A stretch of DNA of 64,000 bases. Origin: Thioalkalivibrio sp. ALJ16. Its GTDB lineage: Bacteria; Pseudomonadota; Gammaproteobacteria; Ectothiorhodospirales; Ectothiorhodospiraceae. The notes under the pieces are model-generated. The model was not told the origin of the DNA and did not search any database. It saw only the letters and a list, made by a program, of their open reading frames with translations. Made by a program: the position numbers and the translations under genes. Shown here piece by piece: positions 1-9,497 of the stretch; the stretch's first letter is position 1; each line of letters begins with the position of its first letter. The stretch is taken from assembly GCF_000377345.1 (NCBI RefSeq), contig NZ_KB898037.1, forward strand, positions 249,412 to 313,411, read 5' to 3'.

Positions 1-1
1 C

Positions 2-433
2 TTGTGGATGTTCACCACCTTCGGCCCGGATACCCTGCGCGAGTTGCGCGCGGCCTTCGCCGCGGTGGACGGTGGCGGTGTGCACGTGAACGCCTTCATC
101 GACATGCACGACATTGGTGATGCCCTGGTCCGCGCCGGCTTCGCCGACCCGGTGATGGATCAGGAAACCGTGACCCTGACCTATGCGGATCTGACCGGGC
201 TGATCCGGGATCTGCGCGGCATCGGCGTGCGCAACGCCCTCGTGGGGCGCCCGTCGGGCCTGTTCGGGCCGCGACGCCTGATCGCGGTGGCCGAGGCCTA
301 CGCTCGCGAATTCGGGCACAACGGGCGCCTGCCGGCGAGCTGGGAGGTGGTGTACGGCCATGCCTGGGTGCCGGACGCGCCGCCGCCGTCGCGGCCGGAG
401 GGCCGGGTGATCCCGGTGCAGCCGGTTCGTTGA
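2..433 (+). CDS. bioC: Malonyl-ACP O-methyltransferase BioC, C-terminal part (5' truncated by window edge)
   Basis: BioC methylates the free carboxyl of malonyl-ACP with SAM so that fatty acid synthesis can build the pimeloyl precursor of biotin. The 143 visible residues match the C-terminal half of the family. They open with LWMFTTFGPDTL, the strand and loop after the methyltransferase core in BioC, continue through a HVNAFIDMHDIGDALVRAG helix region, and end in a GHAWVP segment. The SAM-binding Rossmann motifs lie upstream, outside the window. The TTG at base 2 is only an in-frame codon, not a start. The stop codon overlaps the FNR-type palindrome that heads the cbb3 operon. Family assignment is firm from the C-terminal pattern, but the missing N-terminus leaves some doubt. 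Confidence 0.8.
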   Translation: MWMFTTFGPDTLRELRAAFAAVDGGGVHVNAFIDMHDIGDALVRAGFADPVMDQETVTLTYADLTGLIRDLRGIGVRNALVGRPSGLFGPRRLIAVAEAYAREFGHNGRLPASWEVVYGHAWVPDAPPPSRPEGRVIPVQPVR

Positions 434-443
434 TCCAGATCAA
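430..443 (+). promoter_or_regulatory. FNR/ANR box upstream of ccoN
   Basis: The 14 bases TTGATCCAGATCAA match the FNR/ANR consensus TTGAT-N4-ATCAA at every defined position. The box overlaps the bioC stop codon and lies about 195 bp before the ccoN ATG. In a class II activator arrangement (box centred near -41.5) transcription would begin near base 478, giving a leader of about 160 nt. No convincing -10 hexamer could be fixed. High-affinity cbb3 oxidases are commonly under FNR/ANR oxygen control, so the site fits its position. Confidence 0.85.
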
Positions 444-637
444 CGATTCCGGCCGTAAAGCCCTCGCTCGGACCCGGGTAAAAGATGTATCCTCCGGCTC
501 AGGAAAAGTTCCGCCGGCGACGCTCAATATCCGAGTGACACAGGCGGTATTGGTTTTTTGTGGGCCCAGAATGGGGTAGAGTTCACGCCCCCGAACCATC
601 GGGACATCCGTGTTCCCCGCAGCAAGGTGGAAAAGTC

Positions 638-2122
638 ATGTCACAAGCAGCCACTACGGCGGGCGCCGCACCCGCAGCGTCAGTCGCTTCAACCGAGCAG
701 TACAACTACGCGATCATCAAGCGTTTCGCGATTGCCGCCGTCCTCTGGGGCGTGTTTGGCATGGCCGCGGGGGTCTGGATTGCCTCGCAGCTGGCATTTC
801 CGTTCCTGAATTTCGACATCGCCCAGATCACCTTTGGCCGCTTCCGGCCGGTGCACACGACGGCGGTGATCTTCGGTTTTGGTGGTAACGCCCTGTTTGC
901 GACGTCCTATTACGTCGTGCAGCGCACCTGTCAGGCGCGCCTGTTCAGCGACTCTCTGGCCAGCTTCACCTTCTACGGGTGGAACCTGGCACTGATCCTC
1001 GGGGTGCTCAGCTACACCATGGGTATCACCCAGGGCCGCGAGTACGCGGAGTTCAACTGGCAGATCGACATCATCATCCTGGTCGTCTGGGTGGCCTACT
1101 TCGTGGTCTACCTGATGACCCTGCTGCGCCGGACCCAGCCGCACATCTATGTGGCGAACTGGTTCTTCATGGCCTTCATCCTGGCGACCGCCCTGCTGCA
1201 CATCTTCAACAACCTTGAAGTCCCGGTCGGCCTCTTCCACCCGCACTCCTACCCTCTGTTCTCCGGGGTGCAGGATGCGATGCGCCAGTGGTGGTACGGC
1301 CATAACGCGGTGGGCTTCTTCCTGACGGCCGCGTTCCTCGGGATGATGTACTACTTCGTGCCCAAGCAGGCCGGTCGACCGATCTACTCGTACAAGCTGT
1401 CGATCATCCACTTCTGGGCGCTGGTGTTCCTGTACATGTGGGTGGGTGCGCACCACCTGCACTGGACCGCCCTGCCGGACTGGGTCTCCACCCTGGCGGC
1501 GACCTTCTCCATCCTGCTGCTGCTGCCCTCCTGGGGCGGCATGATCAACGGCATCATGACCCTGTCGGGCGCCTGGGATAAGCTGCGTACCGACCCGATC
1601 ATGCTGTTCCTGATCACCGCGCTGGCGTTCTACGGCATGTCGACCTTCGAGGGCCCGATGATGTCCCTGAAGAGCGTAAACGCGCTGTCGCACTACACCG
1701 ACTGGACCGTGGGTCACGTGCACTCCGGTGCCCTCGGCTGGGTGGCGATGATCTCCTTCGGCTCGCTGTATCACCTGATCCCGCGGCTGTGGAACGTGAA
1801 TCTGTACAGCCTGAAGCTGGTGTACGTGCACTTCTTCCTGGCGACCATCGGGATCGTGCTGTACATCACCGCGATGTGGGTGGCCGGTATCGGTCAGGGC
1901 CTGATGCTGCGCGCCTTTGACCAGTACGGGAACCTGGCCTACACCTTCACCGAGTCGGTGGTGTTCCTGCACAAGCCGTACGTGGTACGTGCCATTGGTG
2001 GCGGGTTCTTCCTGGTCGGCATGCTGATCATGGCGTTCAACATCGCGATGACCGTTCGCTCGGGCATCAAGGCCGAGGCCCGCGAGGCCCAGGCCGCGTC
2101 CGCCGAAGCCCGCACGGCCTGA
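638..2122 (+). CDS. ccoN: cbb3-type cytochrome c oxidase subunit I (CcoN)
   Basis: CcoN is the catalytic, proton-pumping subunit of the high-affinity cbb3 oxidase in the inner membrane. It carries heme b and the heme b3-CuB site that reduces oxygen. The 494-residue product has about 12 membrane helices. The metal and heme ligand pattern is visible: [15 protein letters not shown] early, [10 protein letters not shown], the double histidine HHLHWTALP (CuB region), and [11 protein letters not shown] near the heme pair. I chose the ATG at 638 because AAGGTGG lies 7 nt upstream. The frame is open for 26 more codons with no membrane or family similarity. ccoO follows after 19 nt in the same operon, which is headed by the FNR box at 430-443. 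Confidence 0.97.
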   Translation: MSQAATTAGAAPAASVASTEQYNYAIIKRFAIAAVLWGVFGMAAGVWIASQLAFPFLNFDIAQITFGRFRPVHTTAVIFGFGGNALFATSYYVVQRTCQARLFSDSLASFTFYGWNLALILGVLSYTMGITQGREYAEFNWQIDIIILVVWVAYFVVYLMTLLRRTQPHIYVANWFFMAFILATALLHIFNNLEVPVGLFHPHSYPLFSGVQDAMRQWWYGHNAVGFFLTAAFLGMMYYFVPKQAGRPIYSYKLSIIHFWALVFLYMWVGAHHLHWTALPDWVSTLAATFSILLLLPSWGGMINGIMTLSGAWDKLRTDPIMLFLITALAFYGMSTFEGPMMSLKSVNALSHYTDWTVGHVHSGALGWVAMISFGSLYHLIPRLWNVNLYSLKLVYVHFFLATIGIVLYITAMWVAGIGQGLMLRAFDQYGNLAYTFTESVVFLHKPYVVRAIGGGFFLVGMLIMAFNIAMTVRSGIKAEAREAQAASAEARTA

Positions 2123-2141
2123 TTAGGGAGAGACTAGATCC

Positions 2142-2876
2142 ATGAAGCATGAAAGCGTTGAAACTAATGCCGGCCTGCTGATCATCCTTACCCTCGCGGT
2201 GATCAGCGTCGGTGGCCTGGTCGAGATCGTGCCGCTGTTCTACATCGACGACACGATCGAGGAAGTGGACGGCGTTCGCCCGTATACCCCGCTGGAACAG
2301 CGTGGGCGCGACATCTACATTCGTGAGGGCTGCTACGCCTGCCATTCGCAGATGGTGCGCCCCTTCCGCGACGAGATGCTGCGTTATGGTCACTACTCGC
2401 TGGCGGCGGAGTCGCAGTACGACCATCCGTTCCAGTGGGGCTCGAAGCGTACCGGCCCGGACCTGGCGCGTGTGGGGGGCAAGTACTCTAACGAGTGGCA
2501 GGTTCAGCACATGATCGACCCGCAGTCGCTGGTGCCGGAATCGATCATGCCGGGTTACCCCTGGCTGGCGACGACCCCGCTGGACTACTCCGATATCGAT
2601 CGTCGCATGATGGCGCTGAAGCGTGTGGGCGTGCCGTACTCGCTCACCGACGAGGAATACCAGGCCAACGTCGAGAGGTTCGGCGAGCAGCACGCGCGGA
2701 TGTTCGACATCCGCGACGCCGAGGACAACCTGGTCGCTCAGGCGCAGGCCGAGAACTTCGACGGCAATCCCGACGTGATTACCGAGATGGATGCCCTCGT
2801 GGCCTATCTGCAGGTACTCGGGACCATGGTCGACTTCAGCGAATACGACGACGGCCACTTTGCCGAATTCCGGTAA
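2142..2876 (+). CDS. ccoO: cbb3-type oxidase monoheme cytochrome c subunit (CcoO)
   Basis: CcoO passes electrons from CcoP or soluble cytochrome c to CcoN. The 244-residue protein has one N-terminal membrane anchor (about residues 10-33) and then a periplasmic cytochrome c domain. The single heme motif is C64-Y-A-C67-H68. A methionine-rich stretch with [14 protein letters not shown] supplies the likely axial Met, as is typical of the family. The C-terminal part (AYLQVLGT) is the last cytochrome helix. Length and motif placement are normal. It sits between ccoN and ccoQ, and AGGGAGA lies upstream of the ATG. Confidence 0.97.
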   Translation: MKHESVETNAGLLIILTLAVISVGGLVEIVPLFYIDDTIEEVDGVRPYTPLEQRGRDIYIREGCYACHSQMVRPFRDEMLRYGHYSLAAESQYDHPFQWGSKRTGPDLARVGGKYSNEWQVQHMIDPQSLVPESIMPGYPWLATTPLDYSDIDRRMMALKRVGVPYSLTDEEYQANVERFGEQHARMFDIRDAEDNLVAQAQAENFDGNPDVITEMDALVAYLQVLGTMVDFSEYDDGHFAEFR

Positions 2877-2894
2877 GGGAGCGCGGGTGCCAAA

Positions 2895-3113
2895 ATGACG
2901 GGACTGTGGGAATGGATCACGGACCTGGGCAACAGCAAGATGTTGGCCTTGATCCTCTTCATGAGCACCTTTATCGGGGTCGTGATCTTCCTGTTTTCCA
3001 ATCGTCGACGCGCCCAGAAGTTCGAGACGTATCGCTACATTCCTCTGGACGATGATGATTCGCATCGGGAGCCCGTGGCCCGGCGCGACAAAACCAAGAG
3101 TGACGAGCAATGA
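2895..3113 (+). CDS. ccoQ: cbb3-type oxidase small subunit CcoQ
   Basis: CcoQ is a small single-span protein that stabilises the cbb3 complex. The 72 residues comprise a short N-terminus, one membrane helix (about residues 15-35), a basic cap (NRRRAQKF) and an acidic and charged cytoplasmic tail with DDDDSHRE. The sequence is weakly conserved in the family, so identification rests on size, topology and position between ccoO and ccoP. Its last four bases (ATGA) overlap the ccoP start, implying translational coupling. Confidence 0.93.
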   Translation: MTGLWEWITDLGNSKMLALILFMSTFIGVVIFLFSNRRRAQKFETYRYIPLDDDDSHREPVARRDKTKSDEQ

Positions 3114-4039
3114 GCACACAGGACAACCGTGAAAAGGACCCGAACCAGGTCGAGACCACTGGGCACGTCTGGGACGATAACCTTCAGGAATACAACAATC
3201 CGCTGCCGCGCTGGTGGCTGTGGGGCTTCTACGCCACGATCGTGTTTGCCCTGGTCTACTGGCTGCTCTACCCGGCCTGGCCGATTGGTGACAGTTTCAC
3301 CAAGGGCTTCAATACCATCACCTTCGAACAGAACGGTGAAGAGCGGACCATGCACTGGAACACCCGTGCGCTGCTGGCGCGGGACATGCAGACCGGCACC
3401 TACGCGGTGCGTCAGCGTGAAATGCTCGAGCAGGTCGCGGCGCAGGACTACGAAACCATCCTGCAGGATGCCGAAAGCATGAGCTTCGTGAACGCCTATG
3501 CGCAGGGCTCCTTCGGGACCTGGTGTGCGGCATGCCACCAGGTCGGTGGCGCCGGCGTCGTCGGTCAGTACCCGAACCTGCGCAATGACCATTGGAAGTG
3601 GGGTGGTACCGTCGAACAGATCGAGGAAACCCTGCACAAGGGGCGCCTGGGCTACATGCCGGGTTACCGCGATACCCTCGATGGCGATCAGTTGAACCAG
3701 GTGGCCGCCTATGTCCTCTCGCTGAACGGCTACGAGGTGGACACGGACGCCGCTGACGCCGGCGCGCGGATCTTTACCGGTACCGACGGCGGCTGCTTCC
3801 AGTGCCACGGCATGGACGCGCAGGGCCTGACCTCGCAGGGCGCGCCGAATCTGACCAACGACCTTTGGGGTCTGATCGATGTGCGAGGCGCCGACAGCGA
3901 CTCCGAGCGCCAGCGTCTCGTCGCAAATTTCGTGCGTGACGGCGTCCAGCGCGAGATGCCGGCCTTTGGCGATCGCCTGTCGGATGCGGAGATCAAGATG
4001 CTGACCGCCTACGTGCACTCGCTCGGCGGGGGGCAGTAG
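3110..4039 (+). CDS. ccoP: cbb3-type oxidase diheme cytochrome c subunit (CcoP)
   Basis: CcoP is the diheme electron-entry subunit of the cbb3 oxidase. The 309-residue protein has an N-terminal membrane segment (about residues 34-56, after WWLWGF) and two periplasmic cytochrome c domains. The heme motifs are C139-A-A-C142-H143 and C229-F-Q-C232-H233. Methionine ligand candidates are GYMPGYR after heme 1 and REMPAFGDRLS after heme 2. The start overlaps the ccoQ stop by 4 bp (ATGA). A strong hairpin with a T-run follows the gene, so the structural subunits ccoNOQP appear to form one transcript separate from the assembly genes. Confidence 0.97.
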   Translation: MSTQDNREKDPNQVETTGHVWDDNLQEYNNPLPRWWLWGFYATIVFALVYWLLYPAWPIGDSFTKGFNTITFEQNGEERTMHWNTRALLARDMQTGTYAVRQREMLEQVAAQDYETILQDAESMSFVNAYAQGSFGTWCAACHQVGGAGVVGQYPNLRNDHWKWGGTVEQIEETLHKGRLGYMPGYRDTLDGDQLNQVAAYVLSLNGYEVDTDAADAGARIFTGTDGGCFQCHGMDAQGLTSQGAPNLTNDLWGLIDVRGADSDSERQRLVANFVRDGVQREMPAFGDRLSDAEIKMLTAYVHSLGGGQ

Positions 4040-4098
4040 ACCAGGGATGGAGGCGCTGGCGACTGCCCGGGCGGGCAGTCTGCCAGGCACGCTTCGCT

Positions 4099-4149
4099 AC
4101 AGGGGTGCCCGCCGGGTTTTTTGACGCCCGTCGGCGCCCCTGTTTTTTT
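4099..4149 (+). terminator. Rho-independent terminator after ccoP
   Basis: An imperfect stem pairs ACAGGGGTGCC...GCCGGG (4099-4116) with CCCGTCGGCGCCCCTGT (4126-4142). It is followed by seven T residues at 4143-4149. The loop also contains a TTTTTT tract, so an inner, shorter structure is possible. It separates ccoNOQP from ccoG. Confidence 0.8.
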
Positions 4150-4225
4150 ATGTAAACGGCACATTGTGCCGGGCTGGCGCGCAGGCGCCGACAGCCCTGC
4201 TGCCGGGCGACCCCCGGGAGGTTTT

Positions 4226-5626
4226 ATGTCCCAGTCCCAGCCCCTGTACGAGGCGCGCATCCCGATCCATCCGCGATCGGTCAAGGGGCGCTTCCGCAAC
4301 CTGAAGACCGGCATCCTGCTGCTGGCCTACGGGGTGTTTTTCGGGTTGCCCTGGATTCGCTGGGAACGGGAATACGGACCCAACCAAGCGGTGCTGTTCG
4401 ACATTCCGGGGCGCCAGTTCCACATCTTCGATCTGGTGGTCTATCCGCAGGACATCTTCTGGCTTGCGGGCTTCCTGGTGCTGGCGGCATTACTGCTGTT
4501 CTTCGTGACCGGCGTCGCCGGACGCGTGTTTTGCGGGTATTTCTGCTTCCAGACGTTGTGGACCGATGTCTTCATGTGGCTGGAGCGGAAGATTCAGGGC
4601 GAGCGCCCGGCGCGCCTGCGGCTCGCGCGCCAGCCCTGGAATGCGGAGAAGGCCCTGAAGTACGGGGCCACCCATCTGTCTTGGCTACTGGTGGCCTTCT
4701 CCACCGGTCTGGGCTTCGTACTCTACTGGGGCAACGCGCCGGATATCGTGGCGGCGTTTTTTACCGGCCAGGCGGTCCAGGCGGCGTACATCACCACGGG
4801 GATCCTCACTGCGACGACGTACACCTTCGCCGGGCTTGCGCGCGAGCAGGTGTGCACCTTCATGTGTCCCTACGCGCGCTTCCAGAGCGTGATGTTCGAC
4901 CGCGACACCATGATCGTCTCCTACGATGAGACGCGCGGCGAGGGATCGGCCGGCCGGGCCAAGGTCAAGGCGGGTCTGAAGACCCGGGAAGAACGCCAGG
5001 CCGCAGGTGTCGGCGACTGCATCGACTGCGGTTACTGTGTCCAGGTCTGCCCTACCGGGATCGATATCCGGGACGGACTCCAGTTCCAGTGCATCCACTG
5101 TGCGCTGTGCATCGATGCCTGCGACACGATCATGGACAAGCAGGGCTGGCCGCGCGGCCTGATCGCCTACACCTCCGAGCGCGAGCAGGAGGGCGGCAAG
5201 ACACATTTCCTGAAGGGCAAGAGCATCGGCTACGGCGCCGCAGTCCTGATCGTGATCGTGGCGCTGGTGGGCAGCATCCTCGGGCGCCCACCCGTCGACG
5301 CCAGCGTGAACCAGGTTCGCCAGCCGCTGTACGTGCAGATGTCCGACGGGCGCATCCAGAATGGCTACGAGATTCGTCTGAACAATACGGCCGATCGCGA
5401 GCTCGACTTCGAGATCGGTCTCGCAGGACTGGAGGGCGCCGAGCTGGATCTAGGGCAGCTGGACCGAATCCGTCTCGAGCCCGGCGAGCGGCTGACCGTC
5501 GTCGCGCGCGTGCGTCACGAGGTGCCGGCCGGCACCTCGTCACCGACGCCGTTCCGCTTCGTGATCACCGACCGCGATGGTCATATCGAACCGCTTGAGG
5601 TTTCAAGCCAGTTCAGCCACCGCTAG
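4226..5626 (+). CDS. ccoG: Cytochrome c oxidase accessory protein CcoG (FixG/RdxA family, 4Fe-4S)
   Basis: CcoG is a membrane ferredoxin-like protein acting with CcoS, CcoI and CcoH in cbb3 assembly. It is reported to help reduce copper for delivery. The 466-residue product has several N-terminal membrane helices, a NapH-like FCGYFCFQTLW segment, and two ferredoxin clusters, C-I-D-C-G-Y-C-x3-C-P and C-I-H-C-A-L-C-x3-C. A further helix follows, then a C-terminal periplasmic Ig-like domain (FixG C domain). I took the ATG at 4226 because GGGAGG lies 4-5 nt upstream. The 35 earlier open codons run into the ccoP terminator and have no family similarity. Confidence 0.96.
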   Translation: MSQSQPLYEARIPIHPRSVKGRFRNLKTGILLLAYGVFFGLPWIRWEREYGPNQAVLFDIPGRQFHIFDLVVYPQDIFWLAGFLVLAALLLFFVTGVAGRVFCGYFCFQTLWTDVFMWLERKIQGERPARLRLARQPWNAEKALKYGATHLSWLLVAFSTGLGFVLYWGNAPDIVAAFFTGQAVQAAYITTGILTATTYTFAGLAREQVCTFMCPYARFQSVMFDRDTMIVSYDETRGEGSAGRAKVKAGLKTREERQAAGVGDCIDCGYCVQVCPTGIDIRDGLQFQCIHCALCIDACDTIMDKQGWPRGLIAYTSEREQEGGKTHFLKGKSIGYGAAVLIVIVALVGSILGRPPVDASVNQVRQPLYVQMSDGRIQNGYEIRLNNTADRELDFEIGLAGLEGAELDLGQLDRIRLEPGERLTVVARVRHEVPAGTSSPTPFRFVITDRDGHIEPLEVSSQFSHR

Positions 5627-5732
5627 AGATCCATTGCCCCGGTGGCCGGAGAAACATCAATGCGGCTAACGGAAATCGCGCTTCGCACGGCTTGTGCTTA
5701 GCTTGCCAACACGCAGAATCGAAGACACCAAC

Positions 5733-6566
5733 ATGAGCAATCTGGTTATATCCCTCGGCGTCGGCACGGCTCTTCTGGCCATGCTGTTCATGCTGATCTA
5801 TCGCTTTACTCGCCTGAAGGCCTATAGCACTGCGGCGGTTGTGGTCGCCCTGATGCTGTTTGTCTTTATCCCGTACTCGATCCTGACCTGGCAGGGTGCG
5901 GATGTCTTTGCGATCCACCTCGCGCTGTACATCATCGTGCCCTACGGCCTGGGAATCGTCTTCACCCAGAAAGAGGCCGAAGCGGAGAGCGGCGCGAAGG
6001 CCAAGATGGGTCGACTGCACTGGGCGCCGCTGGTGCTGGTGGGCTTCTTCACCATCGTGGCTTCGGTCCAGGCAGTCCTGATCACGCTGGCGCATAACGG
6101 TATGCCGCAGCAGTTCATCGGTTCCATCCTGCCGGAGCCGGAGAATCGTGCCGAGCGGGTGACCTCCGGGTTCCCCGGCACCGTCGCGGGTATGGAGAGT
6201 CGCGATCAGGCCCTTGCGGTACATCGGGTCTCGGAGCTGCAGGCGCAGCGCCAGATTGGCTGGCAGGTCCGCCAGGGCTGGGTCGAGCGTCCCACCGAGG
6301 GCGAGGCCGCAACTCTGCAGATCGAGGTCCGCGATGCCGCCGGCGAGCCGATTAACGATGCGCGTATCGCCGGCCTGTTCATGTGGCTGGCCGATGAGCG
6401 CCGGGACCAGGGTTTCGAGATGCAGCCGATGGGCGAGGGCCTGTACCAGGTCGAGATCGCCCTGCCGGCACCGGGCCGCTGGGATCTGCGCTTTCAGGTG
6501 AGCCACGACGGCCAGTTACTGGAGCAGCAGGCGCGGACCCGGGTGCGTAGCGCCCAGTCCGGCTGA
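5733..6566 (+). CDS. FixH-family protein with extended N-terminal membrane domain
   Basis: The C-terminal ~100 residues match the FixH/CcoH pattern: GEPINDARI, then a run to GLYQVEIALPAPGRWDLRFQVSHDG, the typical beta-sandwich ending. FixH proteins aid maturation and stability of cbb3 oxidase. Unlike classical ~150-170-residue FixH with one anchor, this 277-residue product has about four predicted helices first (roughly residues 1-25, 30-50, 55-75 and 95-120). It lies between ccoG and ccoI, where fixH/ccoH normally sits, so a cbb3 assembly role is a fair inference. The ATG at 5733 is preferred over one 13 codons earlier because it directly precedes the first membrane helix. No strong ribosome site is visible for either. 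Confidence 0.8.
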   Translation: MSNLVISLGVGTALLAMLFMLIYRFTRLKAYSTAAVVVALMLFVFIPYSILTWQGADVFAIHLALYIIVPYGLGIVFTQKEAEAESGAKAKMGRLHWAPLVLVGFFTIVASVQAVLITLAHNGMPQQFIGSILPEPENRAERVTSGFPGTVAGMESRDQALAVHRVSELQAQRQIGWQVRQGWVERPTEGEAATLQIEVRDAAGEPINDARIAGLFMWLADERRDQGFEMQPMGEGLYQVEIALPAPGRWDLRFQVSHDGQLLEQQARTRVRSAQSG

Positions 6567-6583
6567 CCGCCACCGCGACCTCC

Positions 6584-9124
6584 GTGGCGTCCGTCTCCGG
6601 CTCGCACGCCCCGCCCTCGGCGGAGGCGGATGAGCGCTGCTTTCATTGTGGTCTGCCCGTGCCCGCCGGTGCCCTGTACCCGGTGGAGTTCGAGGGCATC
6701 GCACACCCCACCTGCTGCCCCGGCTGCCAGGCGGTCGCCGGGGCCATCATCGAGCGTGGCCTCGGCGCCTACTATCACCACCGCGACGCACCCCCTGCCG
6801 AGACCGGGAGCCCGCTGGTCCCGGACGAGCTGCGCGAGCTCGAGCTGTTCGACCATCCTGGGGTCCAGCAGCAGTTCGTGACTCCCGCCGGCGCCGGCGG
6901 GGCGCGCCGCGAGGCCGCCCTGATGCTCGAGGGCATCACCTGCGCCGCCTGTGTCTGGCTCAATGAGCGCCACGTGCAGGCGCTGCCCGGTGTCGTGCGC
7001 TTCCGGGTCAATTACTCCACTCATCGCGCCCAGGTCGAGTGGGATCCCGAGCGCATCGCCCTGTCGGACATCCTCAAGGCGATCCGCGATATCGGCTACC
7101 ACGCGCACCCCTACGACCCGGGTACCCGCGAGCAGGCCATCGCACGCGAACGCAGCCTGGCACTGCGTCGGATCGCGGTCGCCGCGCTGGGGATGATGCA
7201 GGTGATGATGCTGGCTGTCGCCCTGTGGCTCGGCGCGGAGGACACCGAGCACGAAGACCTGCTCCAGTTCATGCGCTGGGTGGCCGCCGTGCTGACCACC
7301 CCGGTGGTACTGTACTCGGCCATCCCGTTCTACCAGAGTGCCTGGCGCGACCTGCGTCACCGCCAGCTGGGCATGGATGTCCCGGTCAGCCTCGCGATCA
7401 TTGCCACCTATGTCGCCAGTCTGTATGCCGTGGTGCTGGGTAGCGGCGAGCATGTCTATTTCGAGTCGGTGGTCATGTTCGTGTTTTTCCTCCTGACCAG
7501 CCGCTATCTCGAACTAATCGCGCGCCAGCGCGCCAGCCACGCCATCGACCGCCTCGACCGCCTGGTGCCGGCCATCGCCAACCGCGAGGCTCCCGACGGT
7601 CAGATCGCTGTCGTACCGGTGGGCGAGCTGGTGCCCGGGGACCGCGTCCGCGTTCGCCCCGGCGAGACCATCCCGACCGACGGGGTGGTGCGGGCCGGCG
7701 AATCCACGGTCAACCGCTCCCTGCTGACCGGTGAACCCGAACCGCATCCGGCCCGGCCGGGTGATCACGTGACCGGCGGTACCGTCAACGTCGATGGCCC
7801 GCTCACCATCGAGGTCCAGCGAGTCGGCGCCGAGACCACCCTTGCGGCGATCCAGCGTCTGCTGGATCGGGCGCAAACCGAAAAACCGCGTATGGCGCGC
7901 ATTGCAGAGGCCGGTACCGGCTGGTTCGTGGGCGCGGTTCTGGTGCTCACCGCCGTGGCTGGCCTGGTCTGGTACGCCTGGATCGACCCCGAGCGCGCAC
8001 TCTGGGTGATGGTCGCGATGCTGGTGGCCACCTGCCCGTGTGCGCTTGCCCTGGCCACGCCGGTGGCCCTGACGGCGACGACGGGCGCGCTGTCCCGGCT
8101 CGGCGTGCTGGTCACCCGGGGTAGCGCCCTGGAGACCCTGCCGCGGGTCGATACGATCTGCTTCGACAAAACCGGGACCCTCACGGTCGGCATGCCCCGG
8201 CTGATGGCGGCTACGGACCTTCAGCCGCCCCCGGCGGATACGTCCTGGCACGCCTGGGCCGCGGCGCTCGAGGCGCATTCCGAGCACCCCCTGGCGCGGG
8301 CGCTGGCTGCCCCATCCGACAGCGGGCCGGTTGTCGCAACCGATGTCCGCAATCTCCCGGGGCGCGGAGTCTCGGGCACTATCCGCGGCCAGCGCGTGGC
8401 CATTGGCGGTGCCTCCATGCTGCCCGATGACGCGGCGGCCACCCCGGCGCCGCCACCCGAGTTTCCGCTGGCTACCCCGGTCTGGCTGGTGGTCGATGAC
8501 CGCCCGGTTGCCCTGTTCTGGCTGGCGGATGCGCCGCGTCCCGACGCCCGGGACGTGATCGCGGACCTGCAGGGGCGCGGGTTGCAGGTGGCCCTGCTCA
8601 CCGGCGACCGGCCCGAGGCCGCGCGCGCGTTCGCGGCCCAGATGGGCATCGCGACCGCCGCCGGTGGCCTGACCCCGGAGGACAAGCTCGGCTACGTGCG
8701 TGCCCGCCAGGCCGAGGGCCGTGTGGTGCTGATGGTGGGCGAGGGCATCAATGATGCCCCGGTGCTGGCCGGCGCCGATGTGTCTCTGGCGATGGGTGGC
8801 GGCACCCATCTGGCCCAGACCCAGGCCGACCTGGTCCTGCTGTCGGACCGTCTCGAGCACCTGCCCCAGGCCCTGGAGCAGGCGCGCCACACCCGTCGCG
8901 TCATCCGCCAGAACATCGCCTGGGCGATCGGATACAACGTCGTGGCGCTGCCGGTGGCGGCGTCCGGGCTGCTGACCCCGTGGCTGGCCGCGCTCGGCAT
9001 GTCCCTCAGCTCCCTGCTGGTGGTCGGCAATGCGCTTCGCCTGCGGCCGGGGCGGGAGCTCCCGGCCGTGCCCGACGCGCCACCCGCGCTGGGCGCCGCC
9101 CGTTCCGATTCGCCCCCGGCTTGA
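6584..9124 (+). CDS. ccoI: Copper-translocating P1B-type ATPase CcoI (FixI)
   Basis: CcoI exports copper across the inner membrane for insertion into the CcoN CuB site. The 846-residue protein shows an N-terminal cysteine cluster (C19, C22, C44, C45, C48), as in the FixI-type N-terminus. A heavy-metal-associated domain with C120-A-A-C123 follows. Further motifs are the ion-path CPC in ATCPCALALATP near residue 484, the phosphorylated aspartate in D528KTGT, and the hinge GEGINDAPVLAGADV. About eight membrane helices are present. The start is GTG with a poor ribosome site, 17 bp after the fixH-like stop, suggesting coupling. Length and motifs are typical and nothing essential is missing. Confidence 0.95.
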   Translation: MASVSGSHAPPSAEADERCFHCGLPVPAGALYPVEFEGIAHPTCCPGCQAVAGAIIERGLGAYYHHRDAPPAETGSPLVPDELRELELFDHPGVQQQFVTPAGAGGARREAALMLEGITCAACVWLNERHVQALPGVVRFRVNYSTHRAQVEWDPERIALSDILKAIRDIGYHAHPYDPGTREQAIARERSLALRRIAVAALGMMQVMMLAVALWLGAEDTEHEDLLQFMRWVAAVLTTPVVLYSAIPFYQSAWRDLRHRQLGMDVPVSLAIIATYVASLYAVVLGSGEHVYFESVVMFVFFLLTSRYLELIARQRASHAIDRLDRLVPAIANREAPDGQIAVVPVGELVPGDRVRVRPGETIPTDGVVRAGESTVNRSLLTGEPEPHPARPGDHVTGGTVNVDGPLTIEVQRVGAETTLAAIQRLLDRAQTEKPRMARIAEAGTGWFVGAVLVLTAVAGLVWYAWIDPERALWVMVAMLVATCPCALALATPVALTATTGALSRLGVLVTRGSALETLPRVDTICFDKTGTLTVGMPRLMAATDLQPPPADTSWHAWAAALEAHSEHPLARALAAPSDSGPVVATDVRNLPGRGVSGTIRGQRVAIGGASMLPDDAAATPAPPPEFPLATPVWLVVDDRPVALFWLADAPRPDARDVIADLQGRGLQVALLTGDRPEAARAFAAQMGIATAAGGLTPEDKLGYVRARQAEGRVVLMVGEGINDAPVLAGADVSLAMGGGTHLAQTQADLVLLSDRLEHLPQALEQARHTRRVIRQNIAWAIGYNVVALPVAASGLLTPWLAALGMSLSSLLVVGNALRLRPGRELPAVPDAPPALGAARSDSPPA

Positions 9125-9154
9125 TCGCAGGCGGGCGGTCGTTACACTGACCGT

Positions 9155-9385
9155 ATGTCGATCCTGTATCTGCTGATCCCGCTGGCCATGCTGTTTGCCC
9201 TCGTGGTGGGGCTCGTGCTGTTCTGGGCGATCCGATCCGGCCAGTACGAAGACCTCCAGGGGCCGGCCCACCGGATCCTGATGGATGACGATGATCCGCG
9301 CATCCCCACGGGCAGCGGGCAGGATGCCCACGAGCGTGACGATGCCGGCCACGAGCCGGAAAGGCAGCGGCGAGACGCCGACTGA
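9155..9385 (+). CDS. ccoS: cbb3-type cytochrome oxidase assembly protein CcoS
   Basis: CcoS is a small membrane protein needed for cofactor insertion into cbb3 oxidase. The 76-residue product has the family layout: one N-terminal helix (MSILYLLIPLAMLFALVVGL), the conserved FWAIRSGQYEDLQGPAHRIL block, then DDD. The remaining C-terminus is charged and probably disordered. It follows ccoI by 30 bp and closes the assembly operon. Confidence 0.96.
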   Translation: MSILYLLIPLAMLFALVVGLVLFWAIRSGQYEDLQGPAHRILMDDDDPRIPTGSGQDAHERDDAGHEPERQRRDAD

Positions 9386-9497
9386 AGCGCCCGCTTCGGC
9401 CCGTGCTCCCTCGGGCTGGGCCCGGCCGAACTTGCGTCAGCCCTCGCGCCGGCTTACTCTTGCGCCAATCTGGACGGAAAATTTCGAGGATTACGAG

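Noticed and set aside
550-582. Possible sigma-70 promoter (TTGGTT ... TAGAGT) before ccoN
   Set aside because: The spacer is 21 bp, too long for a normal promoter, so only the FNR box was kept.
689-1972. Long open frame on the minus strand across ccoN (427 codons)
   Set aside because: It is an antisense shadow of a high-GC gene: His/Gln/Arg-rich translation, no recognisable domain, and full overlap with the well-supported ccoN.
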